Of a DNA stretch of 58,344 bases, positions 7,198-16,235 are shown one piece after another. The stretch spans positions 1 through 58,344 of the forward strand of contig JAVKFY010000044.1 of assembly GCA_040223615.1 (NCBI GenBank), in the 5' to 3' direction. Within the stretch, counting starts at the first letter, position 1; each line of letters starts with the position of its first letter. The stretch comes from JAVKFY01 sp040223615 (lineage in GTDB: Bacteria > Pseudomonadota > Alphaproteobacteria > GCA-2731375). Position numbers and translations under genes: made by a program. The notes under the pieces are model-generated. The model searched no databases and was not told the DNA's origin. It saw nothing but the letters and a program-made list of their open reading frames with translations.

Positions 7198-8454
7198 CTA
7201 GTCGGCACCTGCCCGCTCCCCCACCCGGCCGCCCAGCGCCGGCTGGCTGGCCAGCCGGACGACGGGAGAGACCAGGATGATCGCGGCCTGCGCCGCGAAT
7301 CCGGCGACGGCGACCAGCAGGCAGATCTCAGCGCCGAACCAGCCGCCGAGCACGGCGCCGAGCGCCGCGCCCAGCGGCCGGGCGCCGTAGGCCAGCACGT
7401 TGATCGCCGAGGCCCGCCCGAGCAGCCGCGCCGGCGTCACCGCCTGACGTAGCGTGGTGGTCGAGATCACCCAGATGATCGGACCGGCGCCCATCACGAA
7501 GAAGCCGACGCCGGCCAGCGGTGCGCTCGGCAGCCAGATCGTCGCCGCGATGGTCAGCGCGGCGAACAGGCCGCAGACCGGTCCGAGCCCGACCACCAGG
7601 CCGAAGCGCAGCCGGCGCATCGCCGTTCCGGCCAGCAAAGCGCCGACCACCATGCCGGCGCCATAGCAGCCGATCACCACGCCGACCGAGGCGGCGCCGA
7701 GGCCGAGGTGGTCGACGGCATAGGGCACGAACACGGCCAGGATCATGAACCAGGCAGTGCCGAACACGAACTGCGTGGTGAACACCGGGTTCAGCATCGG
7801 ATGGCGCGCGACGAAGGCCAGCCCCTCCTTCAGTTCGGCCAGCGGATTGCGGACGGTGTCGGTGACGCGCGGTGGTTCCGCGATGCCGGTCAGCAATACC
7901 ACCGCCGTCAGCGACAGCGCGGCGGCGATACCGAAGGCCGGGCCGCCGCCGATCCAGCCGACGATGCCGCCGGCCAGCGCCGGGCCGCCGGCGAAGGCGA
8001 CGGTGCGGGCCAGCTCGATGCGCGCGTTGGCGCGGCCCAGCAGCGCCGCCGGCACCAGCGCCGGAACCAGGGCCGGCGCCGCGACCGTGTAGGCGATGGT
8101 GCCGCAGGCGCCGAGGAAACCGAGGCCGGCGAGCAGCGGCAGGTTGAGCCAGCCGCACAGCGCCAGTACCAGGATCGCCGACAATGACAGGGTGCGCAGC
8201 CACTCTGCCGACACCATCAGCCGACGCCGCGACATCCGGTCCGCCAGCACCCCGGCCGGGATCGCCAGCAGCAGGAACGGCAGCGTCTGCAGGGTTTGCA
8301 GCCAGCCGGTCTCGCCGGGTCCGGCACCGAACGCCAGCACGGCGACGATGGGCGCCGCGGCGAGACCGACCTGTTCGGCCGATTGCGCCGCCAGATTGGA
8401 CCAGGCCAGGCGGTTGAAGGAGGCGGGGAGGTGGTCGTTCACGGTGATCTCCAT
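7198..8454 (-). CDS. MFS transporter, MFS_3 (EntS-like) family
   Basis: 418-residue, twelve-helix permease of the MFS_3 subgroup that includes the enterobactin exporter EntS. The typical opening SFNRLAWSNLAAQSAEQVGLAAAPI is followed by the helix 2-3 loop PAGVLADRMSRRRLM. Many members are drug or siderophore exporters, but no siderophore genes are nearby, so the substrate is open. Convergent with the sapC-like gene (32-base gap) and divergent from the MFS gene at 8505-9701. Confidence 0.85.
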   Translation of the reverse strand: MEITVNDHLPASFNRLAWSNLAAQSAEQVGLAAAPIVAVLAFGAGPGETGWLQTLQTLPFLLLAIPAGVLADRMSRRRLMVSAEWLRTLSLSAILVLALCGWLNLPLLAGLGFLGACGTIAYTVAAPALVPALVPAALLGRANARIELARTVAFAGGPALAGGIVGWIGGGPAFGIAAALSLTAVVLLTGIAEPPRVTDTVRNPLAELKEGLAFVARHPMLNPVFTTQFVFGTAWFMILAVFVPYAVDHLGLGAASVGVVIGCYGAGMVVGALLAGTAMRRLRFGLVVGLGPVCGLFAALTIAATIWLPSAPLAGVGFFVMGAGPIIWVISTTTLRQAVTPARLLGRASAINVLAYGARPLGAALGAVLGGWFGAEICLLVAVAGFAAQAAIILVSPVVRLASQPALGGRVGERAGAD

Positions 8455-8500
8455 GGTCGCTCGCAGGACGCTAGCCGCCGGCCGCGCGGCCGGCTTCCCG

Positions 8501-8529
8501 TTGCTTGCGCGCGCCGCGCGCCGCTATAG
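8501..8529 (+). promoter_or_regulatory. Possible promoter for the MFS gene on the plus strand
   Basis: TTGCTT (8501-8506), 17-base spacer, CTATAG (8524-8529). If real, transcription starts near 8536, downstream of the only canonical start codon (TTG 8505) of the following gene. Confidence 0.4.
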
Positions 8530-9701
8530 AGATCGCCTCGTCACACCGGGGAACGGTCATCGCCACGACCAATACCGTCGCCATCCGACTGGCCGCCTTC
8601 TACGGCGTCTACTTCGCCTATGCTGGGGTGATGGCGCCGTTCTGGCCGGTGTGGCTGGCCAGTCGCGGCGTCGGCCCGGCCGAGGTCGGCCTGATCCTGG
8701 CCGCCGGTCAGTGGGTGCGGGTCGCGACCGGCCCGGCGATCGCGGCGCTGACCGACCGCTGGGGCCGGCGCCGGCGGATGATGCTGACGCTGAGCCTGTT
8801 GGCCTTCGTGGCCTACGCCGCCTGCAACACCGCCGTCGGTTTCTGGCAGCTTCTGGCCTTGAGCGCGCTCGCCGGCTCGGCGACCGGCGCGCTGCTGCCG
8901 ATCGGCGAGACCGTGACGCTGGCCCACGCCTATCGCCACAAGCTCGACTACGGCCGCATCCGGCTGTGGGGCTCGCTGACCTTCATCGGCGCGTCGGCGG
9001 CGGTCGGCTACGGCGTCAAGCTGGGCGGCATCGACGCGGCGCTGCTGGCGATCCTGGCGGCGCTGGCCGCGACGGTGCTGGTCAGCCTCGCGCTGCCGCG
9101 CCCGCCACTGAGACCGCCGACCCCGCGGCGGGGGCTGGCCGCCATCGTCGCCAACCGCACGTTGCTCGCCTTTGCGCTGTGCGCCGGCTTGATCCAGGCC
9201 AGCCACGCCATGTTCTACGGCTTCTCCAGCCTGCACTGGCGCGGCCAGGGCATCGGCGGCGGCATGATCGGCCTGCTGTGGGCGGCCGGCGTGCTCGCCG
9301 AGACCATCCTGTTCACCTTCTCCAACCGCGTGGTCGACCGGCTCGGCATCGTCGGCCTGCTGCGGCTGGCGGCCGCGGCCGGGCTGCTGCGCTGGCTGGC
9401 CTTCGCCGCGGACCCGGGCCTGGGCTGGCTGTTCCCGCTGATGACGCTGCATGCCTTCACCTTCGGCGCCACTCACCTTGCGACCATGCACGCGATCACC
9501 CGGCTGGCGCCGCCGGAGAGCGCCGCGACCGCGCAGGCGCTCTACAGCGCCGGCACCGGCGTGCTGATGGGCGCGGCGGCCAGCCTGTCCGGTTTCCTCT
9601 ACGAAGGCGTCGGCGTCGCGGGCTACTTCGCGATGGCGGGGCTGGCGGTCGCCGCTGGCGCGGTGACCTTGCGGCTGGCCGAACCTCAACGGGTGCCCTG
9701 A
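8505..9701 (+). CDS. MFS transporter, MFS_1-like (HcaT-type)
   Basis: Permease of the MFS_1-like group (3-phenylpropionate transporter HcaT and relatives). Recognised by RLAAFYGVYFAYAGVMAPFWPVWL in helix 1, LTDRWGRRRRMM between helices 2 and 3, and YRHKLDYGRIRLWGSLTFI typical of the group. The start is unclear: the TTG at 8505 is the only canonical in-frame codon before helix 1 but overlaps a likely -35 element. An ATC at 8559 has GGGGA six bases upstream and would give a natural N-terminus (xATTNTVAIRL). I give the outer limit. Confidence 0.8.
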   Translation: MRAPRAAIEIASSHRGTVIATTNTVAIRLAAFYGVYFAYAGVMAPFWPVWLASRGVGPAEVGLILAAGQWVRVATGPAIAALTDRWGRRRRMMLTLSLLAFVAYAACNTAVGFWQLLALSALAGSATGALLPIGETVTLAHAYRHKLDYGRIRLWGSLTFIGASAAVGYGVKLGGIDAALLAILAALAATVLVSLALPRPPLRPPTPRRGLAAIVANRTLLAFALCAGLIQASHAMFYGFSSLHWRGQGIGGGMIGLLWAAGVLAETILFTFSNRVVDRLGIVGLLRLAAAAGLLRWLAFAADPGLGWLFPLMTLHAFTFGATHLATMHAITRLAPPESAATAQALYSAGTGVLMGAAASLSGFLYEGVGVAGYFAMAGLAVAAGAVTLRLAEPQRVP

Positions 9702-9751
9702 CCCTGTCGCCCCGGTGCTATGCTGGGCCGGACCGGCGAGGGAGGGCATCC

Positions 9752-10669
9752 ATGACCACGACCGATTGTTATCCACGCAACCTGGTCGGCTACGGCGCCA
9801 ACCCGCCGCAGGCGAACTGGCCCGGCGGCGCCCGGCTGGCGATCAACTTCGTGCTGAACTACGAGGAGGGCGGCGAGAACACCTTGCTGAACGGCGACGC
9901 CTTCTCCGAGACCTACTTGCACGAGATTCCCGGCGGCGCGCCGCTGGTGGGCCTGCGCAACACCAATGTCGAGAGCATGTACGACTACGGCGCGCGCGCC
10001 GGCTTCTGGCGCGTCATGCGGCTGTTCGCCGAGCGTGAGATGAACTTCACCTGCTACGCCGTCGCCCGCGCGCTGGAACTGAACCCGGATGCCGGCAAGG
10101 CGATGATCGACGCCGGCCACGAGGTCGCCTCGCACGGCTACAGGTGGATCGACCACCAGTACATGGACCCCGAAACCGAGCGTCAGCATATCGCCAAGGC
10201 AGTCGAGATCACCGAGCAGGTCTGCGGCCAGCGCCCGCTCGGCATCTATGTCGGGCGGCTGTCGCCGAATTCGCGCCGCCTTATCGTCGAGGAAGGTGGT
10301 TTTCTCTACGACAGCGATGCCTACGACGACGATCTGCCGCATTGGCAGACCGTCGACGGCACGGGCCACCTGGTGATCCCCTACACGCTGGACAATAACG
10401 ACATGAAGTTCGCCGTGGCGCCGGGCTTCACCTCGCCGGACGGCTTTTTCCAGCACCTGAAGGACAGCTTCGACATGCTCTATGCCGAGGGCGCGACGCA
10501 TCCGAAGATGATGAATGTCGGCATGCATTGCCGCATGGTCGGCCGGCCCGGCCGGGCCATGGCGCTGGCCCGCTTCCTGGACTACGTGAAGGGCTTCGAC
10601 GACGTCTGGGTCGCCAAGCGCATCGACATCGCGCGGCACTGGATCAGCGAGCATCCCTACAAGCCATGA
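9752..10669 (+). CDS. puuE: Allantoinase PuuE / polysaccharide deacetylase family
   Basis: 305-residue hydrolase of the NodB-type deacetylase superfamily, matching metal-independent allantoinase PuuE, which opens the allantoin ring in purine breakdown. Characteristic stretches: YPRNLVGYGANPPQANWPGG at the N-terminus, NFVLNYEEGGEN, YDYGARAGFWR, GHEVASHGYRWIDHQ, and EEGGFLYDSDAYDDDLPHW. The ATG at 9752 has GAGGGAGGG ending about seven bases upstream; the frame is open far upstream but that is the shadow of the MFS gene. The stop overlaps the GNAT gene (ATGA). No other ureide genes are close, so the actual substrate could be a related amide. Confidence 0.85.
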   Translation: MTTTDCYPRNLVGYGANPPQANWPGGARLAINFVLNYEEGGENTLLNGDAFSETYLHEIPGGAPLVGLRNTNVESMYDYGARAGFWRVMRLFAEREMNFTCYAVARALELNPDAGKAMIDAGHEVASHGYRWIDHQYMDPETERQHIAKAVEITEQVCGQRPLGIYVGRLSPNSRRLIVEEGGFLYDSDAYDDDLPHWQTVDGTGHLVIPYTLDNNDMKFAVAPGFTSPDGFFQHLKDSFDMLYAEGATHPKMMNVGMHCRMVGRPGRAMALARFLDYVKGFDDVWVAKRIDIARHWISEHPYKP

Positions 10670-11502
10670 GTACGCTCGACATCCGCGTGATGACCGATAC
10701 CGACCTGGCCGCGGCGCTGGACATGGCGGCGGCGGAGGGCTGGAATCCCGGCCTGAACGATGCCGCCTGCTTGCCGGTCGCCGACCCGACCGGCTTCCTC
10801 ATCGGGTGTCTCGACGGCAAGCCGGTGGCGAGCATCTCGGTAGTGCGCTACGGCGCCGACAAGGGCTTCCTCGGCTTCTACATCACCAAGCCGGAGATCC
10901 GCGGCCAGGGCCACGGCCTCGCCATCTGGAACGCCGGCATGAAGTACCTGCAAGGCCGCAACGTCGGTCTCGACGGGGTCCCGGACCAGCAGGACAATTA
11001 TCGCAAGTCCGGCTACACCCTGGCCTTCCGCAACATCCGCTATGCCGGCACCGGCGGCGGTGGTGCGCCGGACGGGCTCATGCCGTTGAACGACGTGCCG
11101 TTCGAGCAGGTGCTGGCCTACGACGCCGCGATGTTCACCGCCGCGCGGCCGGAATTTCTCAAGACTTGGATCGCGCAACCCGGCGCCGCCGCGCTGGCCG
11201 CGCTTGACGATGGCCGGCTGGCGGGTTTCGCCGTGGCGCGGCCGTGCCGCGAGGGCTTCAAGGTCGGCCCGCTTTTCGCCGACGACGAGGCCACGGCGGA
11301 ACGCCTGTTCGCCGGCGTCACCGCGCCGGCCGCCGGCCAGCCGGTGTTCCTCGACGTGCCGGAGACCAACGCGGCCGCCGTCCGGCTGGCGGAACGCCAC
11401 GATATGGCGCCATCCTTCGAGACCGCGCGGATGTACACCGGACCGGCCTGGCCGATACCCTTGGACAGGTTGTTCGGCATCACGACGTTCGAACTCGGAT
11501 AA
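10666..11502 (+). CDS. Two-domain GNAT N-acetyltransferase
   Basis: 278 residues: an N-terminal GNAT domain (about 1-125, acetyl-CoA loop around EIRGQGHGLAIW) and a C-terminal half (about 140-278) of the acetyltransf_18 type found after GNAT domains in YitH-like proteins. The acetyl acceptor is unknown. The start ATG at 10666 overlaps the puuE stop as ATGA, so it belongs to the same transcript. Confidence 0.85.
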   Translation: MSTLDIRVMTDTDLAAALDMAAAEGWNPGLNDAACLPVADPTGFLIGCLDGKPVASISVVRYGADKGFLGFYITKPEIRGQGHGLAIWNAGMKYLQGRNVGLDGVPDQQDNYRKSGYTLAFRNIRYAGTGGGGAPDGLMPLNDVPFEQVLAYDAAMFTAARPEFLKTWIAQPGAAALAALDDGRLAGFAVARPCREGFKVGPLFADDEATAERLFAGVTAPAAGQPVFLDVPETNAAAVRLAERHDMAPSFETARMYTGPAWPIPLDRLFGITTFELG

Positions 11503-11520
11503 GAGCTTGGGAGAGACGCG

Positions 11521-12315
11521 ATGAACCAACAGGCCACGGCACCCGCGGAGGCCCCGGCGCTGCTGGAACGCCCGGAGCCGGGCATCGCCTGCCTGGCGCT
11601 GAACCGGCCGGCGCACAAGAACGCGCTCGACCTGGAAATCCGCGAACTGCTGCTCGACTACCTGACCGAGGCGATGGAGGATCCGGACGTCCGCGCCATC
11701 GTGATCTACGGCAAGGGCGGCACCTTCTGCGCCGGTGGCGATATCACCACCATGAAGGACACCAGCCCCGAGGCGGCGCGCGCTCGCATGCAGCGCGGCC
11801 ATCGCTTTGTGCGCCAGCTCTACGCCTGCGAGAAGCCGGTGGTGGCTGCTGTGGAGGGCTACGCAGTCGGCGCCGGCGCCGGCCTGGCGCTGCTCGCCGA
11901 CACCATCGTCATGGGCGAGGGCGCAACGATGGGCTTCCCGTTCTTCAACATCGGCCTGATTCCGGACTGGGGCATCCTGCATACCCTGCCGCGCCGCGTC
12001 GGCGTCGGCCGCGCCAAGCAGTTGCTTCTGAACGCCCGCATGGTCAAGGCGGCCGAAGCGGTCGACCTCGGCATGGCCGACGAGACGGTGGCCGACGACG
12101 CGGTGATGGAGACCGCGATGGCCCGGGCGCGACGTTTCGCGCGACAGCCGGCGCACGCCTTCGGGCTGGTGAAACGCCAGCTGCACCTGTTCCCGACGCA
12201 TTTCGACCTGTCGCTGGAGACCGAGACCATGGGCCAGTCGCTGAACTTCGGCACCGGCGATTTCGACGAAGGCCGCGCCGCTTTCCTGGAGAAGCGCAAG
12301 CCGACCTTCGGGTAG
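11521..12315 (+). CDS. Enoyl-CoA hydratase/isomerase family protein
   Basis: 264-residue crotonase-fold protein. The CoA-binding/oxyanion segments are visible: KGGTFCAGGDITTMKD near residue 70 and VEGYAVGAGAGLALLADTIV near 115. The second position expected to hold a catalytic acid falls in FNIGLIPDWGIL, where Pro-Asp replaces the common Glu-Gly-like context, so the reaction (hydration, isomerisation or another) cannot be fixed. Start ATG 11521, 18 bases after the GNAT stop, with GGGAGA upstream. First of two adjacent crotonases. Confidence 0.9.
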   Translation: MNQQATAPAEAPALLERPEPGIACLALNRPAHKNALDLEIRELLLDYLTEAMEDPDVRAIVIYGKGGTFCAGGDITTMKDTSPEAARARMQRGHRFVRQLYACEKPVVAAVEGYAVGAGAGLALLADTIVMGEGATMGFPFFNIGLIPDWGILHTLPRRVGVGRAKQLLLNARMVKAAEAVDLGMADETVADDAVMETAMARARRFARQPAHAFGLVKRQLHLFPTHFDLSLETETMGQSLNFGTGDFDEGRAAFLEKRKPTFG

Positions 12316-12319
12316 CGCC

Positions 12320-13105
12320 ATGGCCGGGACCTTCCAGACGCTGGAACTGACCCGCGCCGACGGGATCGTCACCATCGCCATGAATCGGCCGGAGGTGCTG
12401 AACGCGGTCAGTTCCACCGTCTTCGCCGATCTGCGCCAGGCTTTCGACGAGATCGCGACGGACGACGAAGCGCGTGTCGTGGTGATCACAGGTCGTGGCC
12501 GCGCCTTCGTTGCCGGGGCGGACATCAAGGAGATGGCGGACATGAGCCGCCAGGCTGCCGAGGCGCGCTCGTGGAACGGCATGCGGGTCTATGACCAGAT
12601 CCGCCATTTGCCGCAGCCGGTGATCGCCTCGGTCGGCGGTTACGCGCTCGGTGCCGGCATGTTGCTGGCGCTGGCCTGCGACATGCGCATCGCGGGCGAG
12701 GGGGCCGAGTTCGGCTATCCGGAAATCCGCCTCGGCATCTTCCCGGCGACCGGCGGCACGGTGTTGCTGGAACGACTGCTGGGGTCGGCCACCGCGCGCT
12801 ACCTGTGCCTGTCCGGTGTCCGCTTCCCGGCCCGGCGCGCCTATGAGCTTGGTATCGTCAATGAGCTGGTGTCCGACGACCAGCTCGCCGCGCGGACCGC
12901 GGAACTCGCCGCCACCATCGCCGGCTACAGCCCGCTGGCCCTGCGCGAGCTGAAGGGCGTGCTCAACGCGTCATTGGAACGCGACTTCGCCGGCGCCCGC
13001 GAATATGAGATCGACGCCTACGGCCGCTGCTTCGACAGCGACGACCGGCGCGAGGGCATGGCCGCCTTCCTCGCCAAACGGCCGCCGCGCTTCACCGGGC
13101 GCTAG
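12320..13105 (+). CDS. Enoyl-CoA hydratase/isomerase family protein
   Basis: 261-residue crotonase. Oxyanion-hole motifs GRGRAFVAGADIKEMADM (near 60) and VGGYALGAGMLLALACDMRIA (near 105), then the EIRLGIFPATGGT segment, which resembles classical enoyl-CoA hydratases (Glu before the Gly-x-Phe-Pro turn). It follows the first crotonase by only four bases and shares modest similarity with it. Together with it, it suggests degradation of a branched or unsaturated acyl-CoA. Confidence 0.9.
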   Translation: MAGTFQTLELTRADGIVTIAMNRPEVLNAVSSTVFADLRQAFDEIATDDEARVVVITGRGRAFVAGADIKEMADMSRQAAEARSWNGMRVYDQIRHLPQPVIASVGGYALGAGMLLALACDMRIAGEGAEFGYPEIRLGIFPATGGTVLLERLLGSATARYLCLSGVRFPARRAYELGIVNELVSDDQLAARTAELAATIAGYSPLALRELKGVLNASLERDFAGAREYEIDAYGRCFDSDDRREGMAAFLAKRPPRFTGR

Positions 13106-13111
13106 CTGGCA

Positions 13112-16100
13112 ATGGATACACCGGCGGCAGGCAGCGGACGCGGGCAATCGGCCGCCTCGATCGGCCTGCTGATCGCCTGCCTGAGCTGCGCCGCGGCCGC
13201 CGGCTCGGTCGCGCTGGGGCTGCATCCGGCAATCGGCATTGGCGCGCCGATCGCCGGCGCCCTGGTCTGCGGCCTGCTGTTGTGGCGCGGTCGCAGCCGC
13301 GCTGACGGCAACTGGTCGGCGATCGAACAGGCCAGCGGCCGGCTCAGCTACCTGTCGAGCAACATGCACCTGATGGCCGACAATCTCGACCTTGCCCTGG
13401 TCGTGATCGACCGTGCCGACAGCTACGTCTTCGTCAATCGGACCTACGCCCGCTGGCTCGGCCGCGACCGCGACGCCTTGCTGGGCCAGGTGTTGGGCCA
13501 GGGCGGCGACGGCCCGTTGCGCGAGACTGTTTCCCGGGGCCTGGCCCGGGCCCGCGCTGGCGACATGGTCCATGTCGAGGCCGAAGTCGCGCTGGCTGCC
13601 GGCAACCTTGATCTGTCGATCTGGCTGGTGCCGGAGCGCAGCGAAGCCACCGGCCAGGTCACCAGTGTCGGCCTGCTGTTCCTGGATCGAACCGAGCGCC
13701 GCGGCTACGAGGCGCATCTGGCCGACTGCCGGGCACGGATGGCCGAACTCGCCGATGCCGCCAGCGCCTGGCTACTGGAGGTCGGCCAGGACGCCCGGCT
13801 CGGCTTCCTGCCGCTGGAAGGCGGCGCGCCGGCGATCGACACGCAGGCGCGACTGTCGCTGTCGAATGGCGGCGGCAACGCGCTGTTGGCCAGTGAGGTG
13901 CGTGCCGCGGAAGCCTTGGCGCGGCTTCAAACCGTGTTGCAGTCGATTCCTGCCGGCTTTGCCCTGCTCGACCGTGGTGGCCGCATCGTGCTGTCGAATG
14001 GCCGGCTCGGCGAGCTGCTGGCCGGTGATGCGCAGGCGTTCGGCGCCGGCATCGCGCTGCATTCGGCGATCGACGGGCTGGTTGGCCAGGGCAGCTTCGC
14101 GCAGGCGGCCGGGCACGAGGCGATCTGGCTGGCGGACCGGTTCGGCGACGGCGTGCATTGGACCGGCGTAACCGAGGAGCAGATGGCCGACGGCCGCTGG
14201 CTGCGGGTCGGCGGGCGCATGACATCGGCCGGCGGCTCGATCCTGACGGTGATGGACGTCAGTGCTTTAAAGTCCGCCCACGCCGAATTGGAGGTGGCGC
14301 GCGAGGATGCGCGCGGCGCCGCCGACGTGCGTGCCGCCATGGTCTCCGAGTTCGGCCATGATCCGGCCGACACGCGGGGCCGGCTGCTGATGAGCCTGGT
14401 GCGTGTCTTGGATGCCGGGCTCGGTGCCGAGCAGCGCATGCTGGCCCGGCTGTCGCGCGGTGCGGCGGAGTCGCTGCTCGACCAGATCGACGAGGGTCTC
14501 GATCTCTCGAAACTGTCCAACCGGTCGACCGTGCCGCTGGCGGTGCCGTTCGAACCGGTCGGCCTGGTGGAGGATATCGGCCGTTTTCTTTGCGGGCGCG
14601 ATCCGTACAAGTCCGCAGAGATCGGTGTGGTGGTCGGCGCCACGGTGCCGGCCGGGCTGGTCGGCGACGTCACCCGCCTGCGTCAGGCGTTGCTCGACCT
14701 GTCGGTGCGCGGGCTGCGCCACGGTTCCGACGGCATGGTGATGCGGCTGGACTGGTCGCCGGTCGACTACGCCATGGGCTACCTGCGGTTCGAGATCGAA
14801 GTCGTCGGCACCGACGTGCCGGACCGTGCCGCCGGTTCGCTTACCTACGCACGCGAGCTGCTGACCAACCTGGGCGGCCATGTCGGCACCCGTGTCACCA
14901 ACGGCCGGCGCATCTACTGGTGCACGGCGCAATTCTCGGTGGCGCCGGCGGCACGCGCCTCGGTGGTCGACGGCCGCGCGTTGCCGCAGGCGCGCGTGCT
15001 GCTGTGCCTGCCGCCGGTCGCGGCGCAGGCGGTGACGCAGCAGTTGCGGCTGTGGCGTTGCGCCACCGTGGACAGCGTCGCCCCGGCCGACTTGCGCGGC
15101 GCTATTGCCGGCGATGGCGAGCCCTATCACCTGGCCCTGGTCGACCGGGCGCTGGCCGGCGTCAATGCCGGTGCCGCGCTGCTCGATCTCGCCGGCAACG
15201 GTACGCAACTGGTGCTGGTTCAGGACGAAGCGGCGCCGGATGCCGAACCGTCGGCACTGGACGCGGAGGCGCCGGTACAGCTCGCCCGCCGGCCGTTGTT
15301 GCCGAACGCGATCTGGCAATGGCTGCGCCGTGCCGACGTGCCGCTCACCGCGCCGGGCGAGACGGTCGACGCACCGCCGCCGCCGGATCAGAACCAGCCG
15401 TTGCAGGTGCTGCTGGCCGAGGATTCGCCGACCAACCAGCTTGTCACCAAGGCGATGCTCGACGGCATGCCGGTCGAGATCGACATCGCGCCGGACGGCC
15501 AGCAGGCGGTGGAGTCCGCGCGCCTGAGATCCTACGACCTGATCCTGATGGACGTGGCGATGCCGGTGATGGACGGCCTGTCGGCGACCGAGGCGATCCG
15601 CCGGACCACCCCCTACAATCAGCACGTGCCGATCATCGCGCTGACCGCCAATACCATGTTCGACGACCAGGAGCGTTGCCTGGCCGCCGGCATGAACGAC
15701 TTCCTGTCGAAGCCGATCACGCGCCAGGCGCTGCTCGGGACCCTGTCGCGCTGGTGCCGCGAGGTCGGCATGCCCGATGGCAGCAGGCCGATCTCGTCCG
15801 CCGGCCTGCTCGACGACGCGACCTTGTCGCAGTTGCGCCACGACACCGGCCAGGACGCCTACCAGCGGCTGATCGCCAGCTTCGCCGCCGAGGCGCGCAG
15901 CCGCCAGGCCCGCCTGGCCGCCGCCGCCGCTGCCGGCGATCGCGTCGCGGTCGAGCACGAGGCACATTCGCTGAAGAGCACATCCGGCACCTACGGCGCG
16001 CGCAAGCTGGCGCAGATCGCGGCCGCCATCGAAGCGGCGGCGATGCAGGACTCGCTCGCCCGGGTGGAGCGCGACATCGCCGGCCTGACGCAGCTCACCG

Positions 16101-16141
16101 AGGCGACCCTGCAGGCGCTGGAGGCGCCGAAGGCGGATTAG
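13112..16141 (+). CDS. Hybrid sensor with degenerate kinase core, receiver and Hpt domains
   Basis: 1009-residue membrane sensor. Two helices (about 17-35 and 41-57), PAS-like domain 1 (80-200) and PAS-like domain 2 (268-395). Then comes a dimerisation/kinase region in which the H-box is FGHDPADTRGRL (H416 kept, the RTP motif lost). The ATPase N-box reads LLDLSVRGLRHG instead of LLNLLSNAIKFT, and the DxGxG motif is replaced by VVGTDVPD. A divergent receiver-like stretch (625-750) is followed by a good receiver (762-885; D814 in LMDVAMPVMDG, K867) and a C-terminal Hpt domain (H952 in EAHSLKS). Autophosphorylation looks unlikely; it may act as a phosphorelay node fed by another kinase. It starts six bases after a crotonase gene. 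Confidence 0.85.
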   Translation: MDTPAAGSGRGQSAASIGLLIACLSCAAAAGSVALGLHPAIGIGAPIAGALVCGLLLWRGRSRADGNWSAIEQASGRLSYLSSNMHLMADNLDLALVVIDRADSYVFVNRTYARWLGRDRDALLGQVLGQGGDGPLRETVSRGLARARAGDMVHVEAEVALAAGNLDLSIWLVPERSEATGQVTSVGLLFLDRTERRGYEAHLADCRARMAELADAASAWLLEVGQDARLGFLPLEGGAPAIDTQARLSLSNGGGNALLASEVRAAEALARLQTVLQSIPAGFALLDRGGRIVLSNGRLGELLAGDAQAFGAGIALHSAIDGLVGQGSFAQAAGHEAIWLADRFGDGVHWTGVTEEQMADGRWLRVGGRMTSAGGSILTVMDVSALKSAHAELEVAREDARGAADVRAAMVSEFGHDPADTRGRLLMSLVRVLDAGLGAEQRMLARLSRGAAESLLDQIDEGLDLSKLSNRSTVPLAVPFEPVGLVEDIGRFLCGRDPYKSAEIGVVVGATVPAGLVGDVTRLRQALLDLSVRGLRHGSDGMVMRLDWSPVDYAMGYLRFEIEVVGTDVPDRAAGSLTYARELLTNLGGHVGTRVTNGRRIYWCTAQFSVAPAARASVVDGRALPQARVLLCLPPVAAQAVTQQLRLWRCATVDSVAPADLRGAIAGDGEPYHLALVDRALAGVNAGAALLDLAGNGTQLVLVQDEAAPDAEPSALDAEAPVQLARRPLLPNAIWQWLRRADVPLTAPGETVDAPPPPDQNQPLQVLLAEDSPTNQLVTKAMLDGMPVEIDIAPDGQQAVESARLRSYDLILMDVAMPVMDGLSATEAIRRTTPYNQHVPIIALTANTMFDDQERCLAAGMNDFLSKPITRQALLGTLSRWCREVGMPDGSRPISSAGLLDDATLSQLRHDTGQDAYQRLIASFAAEARSRQARLAAAAAAGDRVAVEHEAHSLKSTSGTYGARKLAQIAAAIEAAAMQDSLARVERDIAGLTQLTEATLQALEAPKAD

Positions 16142-16235
16142 TCGCACGTTCCGAGCAGAAGGCACCGGGCCGCAACGACGCTGGCGTTCGGTGGCCGCAC
16201 CCGCTCGCTGCGGATCCGCGCAAGCGGGCCCAGCC

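Noticed and set aside
8096..10669. An 857-codon frame including puuE
   Set aside because: The first 550 codons are the shadow of the MFS genes; puuE starts at 9752 with a good ribosome binding site.
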